Below, piece by piece: positions 33,367 to 41,205 of a stretch of 64,000 nt of DNA. Source of the DNA: Nocardioides turkmenicus (lineage in GTDB: Bacteria > Actinomycetota > Actinomycetes > Propionibacteriales > Nocardioidaceae); assembly GCF_011045035.1 (NCBI RefSeq), contig NZ_JAALAA010000003.1:186001-250000 (forward strand). The letters are read 5' to 3'. Under the pieces are notes generated by a model. That model saw nothing but the letters and a program-made list of their open reading frames with translations, did not search any database and was not told the DNA's origin. Every line of letters begins with the position of its first letter. Position 1 is the stretch's first letter. Position numbers and translations under genes: made by a program.

Positions 33367-35394
33367 TCAGGAGAGGTCGTTGGCCTTGCGGATGACCTCG
33401 ACGATGTCGGCCATGATCTCGGTCAGGCTGAAGTCCTTGGGCGTGTAGACCGCCGCGACGCCGGACGCGATCAGGGCCTTGGCGTCGGACTCGGGCACGA
33501 TGCCGCCCACGATGACGGGTACGTCGCCGAGACCCGCCTCGCGCAGCCCGTCCACCACCGACGGCACCAGCGACATGTGGGATCCGGAGAGGATCGACAG
33601 CCCGACCACGTGTACGTCCTCGGCGACCGCCGCGGAGACGATCTGCTCCGGGGTGAGCCGGATGCCCTGGTAGATCACCTCGAAACCGGCGTCACGGGCC
33701 CGCACCGCGACCTGCTCGGCGCCGTTGGAGTGACCGTCCAGACCCGGCTTGCCGACGAGCATGCGCAGCTTGACGCCGAGCTCCTCGCCGGTGGCCTTGA
33801 CTCGCTCCCGGACCGCGGCGAGCTCGGCACCGGCCTCGGCGGCACCGACGGCGCCGGAGACACCGGTGGGCGCCCGGAACTCGCCGAACACCTCACGCAG
33901 GGTGCCGGCCCACTCCCCCGTGGTCGCGCCCGCACGGGCGGCGGCCAGGGTGGCCTCCATCAGGTTGGCGTCGGTCTTCGCGGCGGCAGCCAGCGCGGCC
34001 AGCGCCTCGGCGACGGCGGCATCGTCACGCTCGGCCTTCCACGCCTCGAGGGAGGCCTTGGCAGCCTCCTCGGCGCGCGGGTCGGCGACCATGATCGCGG
34101 CGTCCAGGTCAGCGGTGAGCGGCGAGGGCTCGGTCGTCGTGAACTTGTTGACGCCGACGATGATCTCGTCGCCGGCCTCGATGGCGGCTCGACGGCGCGC
34201 GTGCGAGGAGACCAGCTCGGACTTCATGTAGCCGCTGTCGACCGCGGCGATCGCGCCGCCCATGGCCTGGACCCGGTCGATCTCCTCCTTGGCGCCCGCG
34301 ACGAGCTCGGCCACCTTGGCCTCGACGACCGGCGAGCCGTCGAAGAGGTCGTCGTACTCGAGCAGGTCGGACTCGTAGGCCAGCACCTGCTGCAGACGCA
34401 GCGACCACTGCTGGTCCCAGGGACGCGGCAGGCCGAGCGCCTCGTTCCAGGCAGGCAGCTGCACCGCGCGCGCACGCGCGTTCTTGGACAGCGTCACGGC
34501 GAGCATCTCGAGCACGATGCGCTGGACGTTGTTCTCCGGCTGCGCCTCGGTCAGGCCGAGGGAGTTGACCTGCACGCCGTAGCGGAACCGGCGCATCTTC
34601 GGGTCCTCGACGCCGTAGCGCTCACGGGTGATCTCGTCCCACAGCTCGACGAAGGCGCGCATCTTGCACATCTCCTCGATGAACCGCACGCCCGCGTTGA
34701 CGAAGAACGAGATCCGGCCGACGACCTTGCCGAAGTCCTCCTCGGAGACCTGCCCGGACGCCTTGACCGCGTCGAGCACCGAGATGGCGGTGCACATCGA
34801 GTAGGCGATCTCCTGCACCGGCGTCGCGCCGGCCTCCTGCAGGTGGTAGCTGCAGATGTTGATCGGGTTCCACTTCGGGATCTGGTGGACGGTGTAGGCG
34901 ATCATGTCGCTGATCAGCCGCAGGGAGTGCTCCGGCGGGAAGACGTACGTCCCCCGGGAGAGGTACTCCTTGATGATGTCGTTCTGCGTGGTGCCGGCCA
35001 GCTTGGCGGCCACCTCGGCCGGGTCCATGCCGGGGTTCTGCTCCTCGGCGGCGACCTGATACATCGCGAGCAGCCACATGGCGGTCGCGTTGATCGTCAT
35101 CGAGGTGTTCATCTCGGTGAGGGGGATCTGGTCGAAGAGCTTGCGCATCTCCCCCATGTGCATGATCGGCACACCCACCTTGCCGACCTCGCCGCGGGCG
35201 AGGGCGCTGTCGGGGTCGTAGCCGGTCTGCGTGGGCAGGTCGAAGGCGACCGAGAGGCCGGTCTGGCCCTTGGCGAGGTTGGTCCGGTAGAGCTCGTTGG
35301 ACGCCTCGGCGGTCGAGTGGCCGGCGTACGTCCGCATCAGCCAGGAGCGATCCTTCGCCGGGCGGCTCTGCTCGGAAGGCGTGGTGTCCGTCAT
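33367..35394 (-). CDS. meaA: ethylmalonyl-CoA mutase (MeaA)
   Basis: This 675-residue adenosylcobalamin-dependent mutase has catalytic and cobalamin domains in one chain. The N-terminal block LSVAFDLPTQTGYDPDSALA followed by RGEVGKVGVP is typical of ethylmalonyl-CoA mutases rather than methylmalonyl-CoA mutases. The cobalamin domain has the base-off motif DGHSNG near residue 553, GLSILSGSH and VIVGGIVP. It converts (2R)-ethylmalonyl-CoA to methylsuccinyl-CoA. ATG 35394 is preferred because TAGCAT stands 7 bases upstream; an ATG at 35403 preceded by GAGGGG is also possible. The shared operator at 35417-35430 covers the promoter. MeaB, epimerase, Ccr and the adenosyltransferase are in the window. 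Confidence 0.95.
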   Translation of the reverse strand: MTDTTPSEQSRPAKDRSWLMRTYAGHSTAEASNELYRTNLAKGQTGLSVAFDLPTQTGYDPDSALARGEVGKVGVPIMHMGEMRKLFDQIPLTEMNTSMTINATAMWLLAMYQVAAEEQNPGMDPAEVAAKLAGTTQNDIIKEYLSRGTYVFPPEHSLRLISDMIAYTVHQIPKWNPINICSYHLQEAGATPVQEIAYSMCTAISVLDAVKASGQVSEEDFGKVVGRISFFVNAGVRFIEEMCKMRAFVELWDEITRERYGVEDPKMRRFRYGVQVNSLGLTEAQPENNVQRIVLEMLAVTLSKNARARAVQLPAWNEALGLPRPWDQQWSLRLQQVLAYESDLLEYDDLFDGSPVVEAKVAELVAGAKEEIDRVQAMGGAIAAVDSGYMKSELVSSHARRRAAIEAGDEIIVGVNKFTTTEPSPLTADLDAAIMVADPRAEEAAKASLEAWKAERDDAAVAEALAALAAAAKTDANLMEATLAAARAGATTGEWAGTLREVFGEFRAPTGVSGAVGAAEAGAELAAVRERVKATGEELGVKLRMLVGKPGLDGHSNGAEQVAVRARDAGFEVIYQGIRLTPEQIVSAAVAEDVHVVGLSILSGSHMSLVPSVVDGLREAGLGDVPVIVGGIVPESDAKALIASGVAAVYTPKDFSLTEIMADIVEVIRKANDLS

Positions 35395-35416
35395 AAGAGG
35401 CATGCTAGCCCCTCGG

Positions 35417-35430
35417 TTACCGATCAGTAA
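35417..35430. promoter_or_regulatory. meaA operator TTACC-GATC-AGTAA
   Basis: This is the fourth copy of the shared palindrome, flanked by GG and CC. It lies between the candidate -35 TTACTG and -10 TAGCAT of meaA, a position that would block RNA polymerase when bound. Confidence 0.65.
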
Positions 35431-35477
35431 CCGGCTCCGGTGTGGAAGATGTCACTCGCCGACCCGCTCTTTACCGA

Positions 35478-35786
35478 CTACGCGATGAGCGGGGAGTTCT
35501 CCACCTCGAGGACACGATAGAGCCTGGAGAGGTGGAGCATGCGGCGCACCGCGGGAGTGCAGCCGGTCAGGGTGAGGTGGCGACCCTCCGAGTGCGCCTG
35601 CCGGGTCGCGACGGCGAGCAGCTTCAGCGCCGTCACGTCGGCACTGTCCACGCCGGAGACGTCGAGGACGACGTCGCCCTCCACAGAGTCGAGGTGGTCG
35701 TAGATGACACTGCGTGCCATCCAGGTGCTGCGTACGTCGAAATCTCCACTCAGCACCAGCGTCGGCCCGTCGATCACGATCTCCAT
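35478..35786 (-). CDS. STAS-domain anti-sigma factor antagonist-like protein
   Basis: This 102-residue protein starts at ATG 35786 with GGAGG 5 bases upstream. It is a single STAS domain: LVLSGDFDVRSTWMARSVIY, VVLDVSGVDSADVTALKLLA and LTLTGCTPAVRRMLHLSRL. The phosphorylatable Ser/Thr region reads SGVDSADVTAL. Such proteins release a sigma factor by binding its anti-sigma kinase. No kinase or sigma partner lies next to it. Confidence 0.88.
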   Translation of the reverse strand: MEIVIDGPTLVLSGDFDVRSTWMARSVIYDHLDSVEGDVVLDVSGVDSADVTALKLLAVATRQAHSEGRHLTLTGCTPAVRRMLHLSRLYRVLEVENSPLIA

Positions 35787-35967
35787 GCCTGCCTCCATCC
35801 CCGGGAAGTGGGTTGCCCTACACAGAAGAAGACGCTCCCTCTCGCCCACTATGACGCGCGGCCGCTCGGATTGGTTGCACCTCAAACGCCTCATTCGTCA
35901 CTTTTGTCACAATTTTCTGTCATTTGACCATACGCAGAGAAGTGGTCCGCCCGCATAGGCTCAGCGC

Positions 35968-36543
35968 ATGGTCAACCTGACGCGCATCTACACCCGCACC
36001 GGCGACGCCGGTGAGACCCGGCTCGGCGACATGAGCCTGACCGCCAAGACCGACCTGCGGCTGGAGGCGTACGCGACCACCGACGAGGCCGGGGCCGCGA
36101 TCGGCGTCGCGCTCGCCCACGGCGGCATCGACGAAGACGTCGTGAAGGTCCTGACGACGATCCAGAACGACCTCTTCGACGTCGGCGCCGACCTGTCGAC
36201 CCCGGTGGTCCCCGACCCGGAGTATCCGCCGCTGCGAGTCGAGCAGGCCTACATCGACCGACTCGAGGCCTGGTGCGACGAATACAACGAGCCCTTGGAG
36301 AAGCTCCGCTCGTTCATCCTCTCCGGCGGCACCGTCGCCGCGGCCCACCTGCACGTGGCCCGCACCGTCGCGCGTCGGGCCGAGCGGGCGGCCTGGGCTG
36401 CGTACGCGGTCCACGGGGAGACCATGAACAAGCTCGCGCTGACCTACCTCAACCGCCTCAGCGACCTGCTCTTCATCCTCGCCCGGCACGCCAACCGCGA
36501 GCAGGGCGACGTCCTCTGGGTGCCAGGCGGCGAGCGCGGCTAG
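35968..36543 (+). CDS. PduO-type cob(I)alamin adenosyltransferase
   Basis: This 191-residue protein has the ATP-binding motif YTRTGDAGETRLGD at the N-terminus. The family core follows: EAYATTDEAGAAIGVALAHG, FILSGGTVAAAHLHVARTVA, RRAERAAW and TYLNRLSDLLFILARHAN. It transfers the adenosyl group of ATP to cob(I)alamin to make adenosylcobalamin, the cofactor of MeaA. Its position 0.6 kb from the mutase gene, though in the opposite direction, fits that supply role. Confidence 0.95.
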   Translation: MVNLTRIYTRTGDAGETRLGDMSLTAKTDLRLEAYATTDEAGAAIGVALAHGGIDEDVVKVLTTIQNDLFDVGADLSTPVVPDPEYPPLRVEQAYIDRLEAWCDEYNEPLEKLRSFILSGGTVAAAHLHVARTVARRAERAAWAAYAVHGETMNKLALTYLNRLSDLLFILARHANREQGDVLWVPGGERG

Positions 36544-36571
36544 ACGCCGCGCGCGTCCGTAGGGCCACGTG

Positions 36572-37567
36572 TTACAGCCAGCCGCGGCGGCCCGCCTCGT
36601 AGCCGAGCTGGAGGCGGGTGTCGACCTGGGCGCGGTCCATCATCTGGCGCACCCGCCGCTGGACCGTACGCAGCGACAGCCCGAGCTGCGCCCCGATGGA
36701 GGCGTCGGTCAGGCCCGCCAGCAGCAGCGAGAGCACCTTGGTGTCCAGCGGCTCGAGCCGGTCGGCGGCCATCTCGACCGTGCCCTCGGGCGTCGCGACG
36801 AGCTTCGGAGCCGAGGCCCAGATCAGGTCGAAGAGCGCGATGATCGCGTCGAGGAGCCCGCTGGGGTGGAGCAGCAGCGCGTCCTGGACGGTGTTGCGCT
36901 CCCCCGATTCCGACGAGCTCTGCATCAGCGGGATCAGGGCGATCTCCCGGTCGACGATGAAGGCGCGCAACGGCACGGTCGGCACGACCCGCAGCTCGAT
37001 CCCGATCTCGAGCCCGGAGTCGATGGTCTCGTAGATGCCGGGGGTGTCGAAGACGGAGCGCTCGAGCACGATGTCGTGCCGGACCCCGCGCTCGATCGCG
37101 GCCCGCTCGGCCTCGTCGGCGTCCTCCCGGGTGACGACCGCGGCCTGCGGCTTCTGCAGCGCCTGGATGCACTTCTTCGCCGAGTACTGCAGCTGGGCGA
37201 ACCGCTGGGCGATCGCCTCGGTGCCGTGCACGACGTCGACGACGTCGGCCACGTCCCGGCGAGCGACCGACCCGCGATAGAGGCCGGCGAGCTCGGTCAT
37301 CTCGACCTGGGCACGCCGCAGCTCGTCCTGGCGCTGGACGAGCAGCGCCCCGAGCGCCACCGCCGGAGGCGAGGCGACGTAGCGGTCCTGCCCGGCCGAG
37401 GCCCTCGCGACCAGACCTTTCCCCTCGAGGGCGGCCAGCATTGCGGAGACCGCGTACGTGTCCAGGTCGGCCGCCTCGGCGAGCTCCTCGAGGTTCGCCG
37501 ACGGGGTGCCGACCAGCTGGCGGTAGACCGTCTCCTCGAGGTTGTCGAGACCGAGAGCATCGAGCAT
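36572..37567 (-). CDS. TrmB-like/LuxR-type transcriptional regulator
   Basis: This 331-residue protein starts at ATG 37567. The N-terminus is a TrmB-like winged helix (LGLDNLEETVYRQLVGTPSA, then LDTYAVSAMLAALEGKGLVA). The middle contains a phospholipase D-like fold commonly used for effector binding (IGIELRVVPTVPLRAFIVDR). The C-terminus is a LuxR helix-turn-helix (LLLAGLTDASIGAQLGLSLR, then TVQRRVRQMMDRAQV). Proteins of this build are frequent in Streptomyces and relatives; the signal is unknown. The stop codon lies in a sequence resembling the end of the dispersed inverted repeat (ACGTGTTACA, 36567-36576). Confidence 0.88.
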   Translation of the reverse strand: MLDALGLDNLEETVYRQLVGTPSANLEELAEAADLDTYAVSAMLAALEGKGLVARASAGQDRYVASPPAVALGALLVQRQDELRRAQVEMTELAGLYRGSVARRDVADVVDVVHGTEAIAQRFAQLQYSAKKCIQALQKPQAAVVTREDADEAERAAIERGVRHDIVLERSVFDTPGIYETIDSGLEIGIELRVVPTVPLRAFIVDREIALIPLMQSSSESGERNTVQDALLLHPSGLLDAIIALFDLIWASAPKLVATPEGTVEMAADRLEPLDTKVLSLLLAGLTDASIGAQLGLSLRTVQRRVRQMMDRAQVDTRLQLGYEAGRRGWL

Positions 37568-37690
37568 CCGAGAAACCCTTTCGTGGCGGGGGGAAGAACG
37601 ACGGCCATCATGGCAGATATACGACACGTCACATTCCCGCCAGGGTGGTTCGACTTGCATTCACCGCCGGATTGGCCGAAAGTATTCATC
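37568..37690. other. non-coding stretch, candidate small RNA body
   Basis: The 378-base gap 37568-37945 is the only one over 300 bases in the window. Its first half has no convincing gene: a 51-codon frame from ATG 37612 ends inside the terminator region and has an odd composition. A strong terminator at 37691-37739 points rightwards although no upstream plus-strand gene exists, which suggests a short transcript starting around 37600-37640. From 37740 to 37945 I see only the GTG start of the helicase at the end. Confidence 0.35.
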
Positions 37691-37739
37691 GCCACCTCGG
37701 TCCGGATCCCCCCGCTCGGATCGAGGTGGCTTTCCTTTT
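37691..37739 (+). terminator. intrinsic terminator with C6 loop
   Basis: GCCACCTCG (37691-37699) pairs exactly with CGAGGTGGC (37722-37730), followed by TTTCCTTTT. The loop contains six consecutive C residues (37708-37713). It is the best U-tract terminator in the window, yet it ends no annotated plus-strand gene. Confidence 0.75.
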
Positions 37740-37945
37740 GCGCGACGATCGGGTCGCGATGACTTCGGATCCGGTTGTCTCGGCACCCTCGACGTACGCG
37801 CGGCTATGCAGCCGGATGAATGCACCGGAACCCCGCCATCGTGCGCCGCTGGTCTAGACCACTGCGACCGCATCGAACGAGACGCTGCTCACCACGAGCG
37901 TCCACGAAGTCGCAGAACCGCCCTCATCCTGGAAGACTAGGTCGG

Positions 37946-40900
37946 GTGTCCTCGCTCGAAGCTCTCACGAACGACCTGCTCCGCGAGACCTTCGACCCAC
38001 AGACCATGGAGCGTGGCGAGGCCTATGCGGCCGAGGGCCGGGTCGGCGAGCCCCAGGTCAGCGAGGTCGGCGGCACGCTGCGTGCGACGGCCGAGGTCTC
38101 GGGCACCGGCCCCGCTCCCTATCGCACCACGCTCAGCCTGGCGTCCCGAAACGGTGTCGACCGGGTCACCAGCTCGTGCACCTGCCCCGTCCACAACAGC
38201 TGTAAGCACGGTGCCGCCCTCGGCCTCGTCCTCCTCGGCTCTCGGTCCTCGGCCGCGTCGCAGGGATCGTTGTGGGAGACAGAGCTGCGTACGCTGCTGG
38301 GCCAGCTCGCCGAGGACAACAAGCCCGAGGACGACCTGCCTGCGCTGGCGCTGGAGATCGACGTGCACAGTCCGCGGTCGGTGGTGGCGGGCGCCCCGAC
38401 GGTCGAGCTCCGGCCGATGCGGATGGGCAACCGTGAGCGGTGGGCGAAGACGGGCGCCGACTGGGCCAACATCCCCAGCGCACTGCCGGGCAAGGACTTC
38501 CCGCGCAGCCAGCTGCTCCCGCTGCAGGAGCTCGCCCGGCAGCTGCGGCCAGACCGGCTGCTCTACGCCCGCGGCTCCTCGCTCAGCCTGGCCGACTTCG
38601 GCGAGCACGCGGTCAGCCTGCTCCGCGATGCGATCCGTGGTGGCGTGACCGTGCTCCCCGGCGAGAACGTACGCGGCGTGGTCGTCTTCGACGACCCGCT
38701 CTCGCTCGCCGGCGAGCTGCGCCGCGAGGGCGGCGACGCGGTGCTCCGCTTCGGCCTGGCCCACGGCGACCGGGTCTACGCCGGCCCGACCGTGCTCCCG
38801 ATCGGTCGCCCGACCCGTTCGGTGGGCGTGCTCGACGCCGGGGTGCTCCACCTCGGCGATCTGGCCGGGCCGCTGTCGACGCACGCACAGCGCCTGGTGA
38901 CGGCCCGGGAGCCGCTGACCGTCCCCGAGGCCGAGATCGGCACGCTGAGCGCCCTGCTGGGCCCGCTGGCCCGTCTGGTGCCGCTGCGCTCGACCGACGA
39001 CTCCCTCGACATCCCCGAGCCCCCGGCGCCGCGCCTGAGCCTGACGGTCACCTGGCGCAGCTCGACGCATGCCACGCTCGGCTGGACGTGGGCCTACGGC
39101 GTACGTCACTACCCGGTGGACTCCCGCGAGGATCTGGGCCTGGTGCGCGATCCGGCCCAGGAGGCCTCTCTGCGGGAGAAGGTCTCGGCCGAGCTGCTCC
39201 GCAAGCAGGAGGTACGCGACGGCGACGCGCTCTCGCTCGCCATCCACGATCTCCCGGCGCTGCGCGAGATCGAGGGCGTCGAGGTCACCGAGGTGGAGCG
39301 CCCCGACTTCCGCGAGACCGACGAGGACCCGGAGATCTCCTTCGAGGTCACCTCTCCCGAGGGCACCGCCGTGGCCGGGCAGGACTGGCTCGACCTGCAG
39401 GTCGTCATCCGGATCGGCGGCGAGGCAGTGCCGCTGCCCGACGTGCTCGCGGCCCTGACCCGTGGCGACGACCACCTGATCCTGCCCAGCGGCACCTACA
39501 TCACCACCGACCGGCCCGAGCTCGACCGGCTGCGCAACGTCGTCGAGGCCGCCGGTCAGCTCCACGAGCGCACCGGCGACGGACTCGCGGTCGGCAAGCA
39601 CGACCTCGGCGTGTGGGCCGAGCTCGCCGAGCTGGGCGTCGTCGACCAGCAGGCCGCCGAGTGGGTCCAGCGCGCCCAGGCGCTGCGCGACCTGCGCGAG
39701 ATCCCGCGGCCCGAGCCCTCCGGGCTGGCGACCGAGCTGCGCCACTACCAGCTCGACGGGTTCCACTGGCTGGCCTTCCTGCACGACCAGGGCCTCGGCG
39801 GGATCCTCGCCGACGACATGGGCCTCGGTAAGACGCTCCAGGTCCTGGCCACGATCTCCCACGCCGTGCACGCGCAGCCGGGCCCGCGCGCCCCCTACCT
39901 CGTGGTGGCGCCCACCTCCGTCGTACCCGCCTGGGTCCAGGAGGCCCGCCGCCACACCCCCGGCCTCCGGGTGAGCACCGTGAGCAAGCGCGTCGACTCC
40001 GTCGCCGAGGCCCGCGAGGACGCCGATGTCGTGGTCACGACCTACGCCATCCTCCGGCTCGAGCAGGACGCCTTCGCCGGCCGCCCCTGGGCCGGCCTCG
40101 TCCTCGACGAGGCCCAGCAGGTCAAGAACCACCAGTCCAAGACGTACGCAGCCGCCCGCCGCATCGACGCCCGCTGGCGTCTCGCGGTGACCGGCACGCC
40201 GTTCGAGAACCGGCTGATGGAGCTGTGGGCGCTGCTCTCGATCACCGCGCCGGGCCTCTACCCCAGCCCGCGGATGTTCCGCGACACCGTGGTCTCTCCG
40301 GTCGAGAAGTCGGGCGACGACAGCGCGCTGCGCCGCTTCCGCACCCGGCTGCGCCCGTTCCTGCTACGGCGTACGAAGGAGCTCGTCGCCGACGACCTGC
40401 CGCCCAAGCAGGAACAGGTGCTGGGCGTGGACCTCAACCCGGCCCACCGCAAGATCTACGACGCCCACCTGGCCAAGGAGCGGCAGCGGATCCTGCATCT
40501 GCTCGACGACTTCAACGACAACCGGGTCGCGATCCTCAGCGCACTGACCAGGCTGCGCCAGCTCTCCCTCGACCCCGGCCTGGTCGACCCCGAGGACGAC
40601 CACGTCGGCTCCGCCAAGCTCGACACCCTCGTCGACCACATCGAGGAGCTCGCCGCCGAGGGCCACAAGGCGCTGGTCTTCAGCCAGTTCACCTCGTTCC
40701 TCGGCCGCGCGCGCACCCGGCTCGCCGAGGCCGGCATCGACGCCGCTTACCTCGACGGCGCCACCCGCGACCGCGGCGCGGTGATCGAGAGCTTCCGCGA
40801 CGGCGACGCCCCCGTCTTCCTGATCTCGCTCAAGGCCGGCGGCGTCGGCCTCACCCTGACCGAGGCCGACTACGTCTTCGTGCTCGACCCCTGGTGGAAC

Positions 40901-41113
40901 CCCGCCGCCGAGGCCCAGGCCGTCGACCGTGCCCACCGCATCGGCCAGACCCAGCACGTCATGGTCTACCGGCTCGTCTCGACCGACACGATCGAGGAGA
41001 AGGTCATGGAGCTCAAGGAGCGCAAGGCCGAGCTCTTCGCGAAGGTCGTCGACGGCGAGGGCGCCATGGGCTCCACCATCGGCGCCGACGACATCCGGGC
41101 CTTGTTCGACTGA
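37946..41113 (+). CDS. SWIM zinc-finger SNF2-family helicase
   Basis: This protein of 1055 residues starts at GTG 37946. An N-terminal SWIM finger lies near residues 75-95 (SSCTCPVHNSCKHGAALGLV). Next come a long bacterial SNF2 accessory region and then the Swi2/Snf2 motor: motif I ILADDMGLGKTLQVLATI near 618, motif II VLDEAQQVKN near 720, motif III AVTGTPFENRLMELWALLS. The helicase C domain has LVFSQFTSFLGRARTRL and DRAHRIGQTQ. It is an ATP-driven DNA translocase, probably remodelling protein-DNA complexes in repair or transcription. No nuclease domain is attached. Confidence 0.95.
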   Translation: MSSLEALTNDLLRETFDPQTMERGEAYAAEGRVGEPQVSEVGGTLRATAEVSGTGPAPYRTTLSLASRNGVDRVTSSCTCPVHNSCKHGAALGLVLLGSRSSAASQGSLWETELRTLLGQLAEDNKPEDDLPALALEIDVHSPRSVVAGAPTVELRPMRMGNRERWAKTGADWANIPSALPGKDFPRSQLLPLQELARQLRPDRLLYARGSSLSLADFGEHAVSLLRDAIRGGVTVLPGENVRGVVVFDDPLSLAGELRREGGDAVLRFGLAHGDRVYAGPTVLPIGRPTRSVGVLDAGVLHLGDLAGPLSTHAQRLVTAREPLTVPEAEIGTLSALLGPLARLVPLRSTDDSLDIPEPPAPRLSLTVTWRSSTHATLGWTWAYGVRHYPVDSREDLGLVRDPAQEASLREKVSAELLRKQEVRDGDALSLAIHDLPALREIEGVEVTEVERPDFRETDEDPEISFEVTSPEGTAVAGQDWLDLQVVIRIGGEAVPLPDVLAALTRGDDHLILPSGTYITTDRPELDRLRNVVEAAGQLHERTGDGLAVGKHDLGVWAELAELGVVDQQAAEWVQRAQALRDLREIPRPEPSGLATELRHYQLDGFHWLAFLHDQGLGGILADDMGLGKTLQVLATISHAVHAQPGPRAPYLVVAPTSVVPAWVQEARRHTPGLRVSTVSKRVDSVAEAREDADVVVTTYAILRLEQDAFAGRPWAGLVLDEAQQVKNHQSKTYAAARRIDARWRLAVTGTPFENRLMELWALLSITAPGLYPSPRMFRDTVVSPVEKSGDDSALRRFRTRLRPFLLRRTKELVADDLPPKQEQVLGVDLNPAHRKIYDAHLAKERQRILHLLDDFNDNRVAILSALTRLRQLSLDPGLVDPEDDHVGSAKLDTLVDHIEELAAEGHKALVFSQFTSFLGRARTRLAEAGIDAAYLDGATRDRGAVIESFRDGDAPVFLISLKAGGVGLTLTEADYVFVLDPWWNPAAEAQAVDRAHRIGQTQHVMVYRLVSTDTIEEKVMELKERKAELFAKVVDGEGAMGSTIGADDIRALFD

Positions 41114-41134
41114 TCTCGCGGGGCGTCCATCCCG

Positions 41135-41205
41135 TGTAACACGTCGTTCGTAGGACTGCTCGCCCGGTCAGAACGACCGGATAGACCTACGAACAGCGTG
41201 TTACA
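41135..41205. repeat. dispersed long inverted repeat, copy 2
   Basis: The left arm 41135-41157 is identical to the left arm of the copy at 32713. The right arm 41183-41205 carries 3 mismatches. The inner hairpin CCGGTC/GACCGG is perfect (41164-41180). It lies between the convergent helicase and MFS genes, and the MFS stop codon is inside the right arm. Confidence 0.85.

Noticed and set aside
36567..36576. ACGTGTTACA as a third full copy of the dispersed inverted repeat
   Set aside because: Only 10 bases match and no partner arm is present, so it is mentioned only as a possible remnant.
37612..37764. 51-codon plus-strand frame from ATG 37612
   Set aside because: No ribosome-binding site, no family resemblance, and the frame runs through the terminator hairpin, so it is more likely part of a non-coding RNA or spacer.
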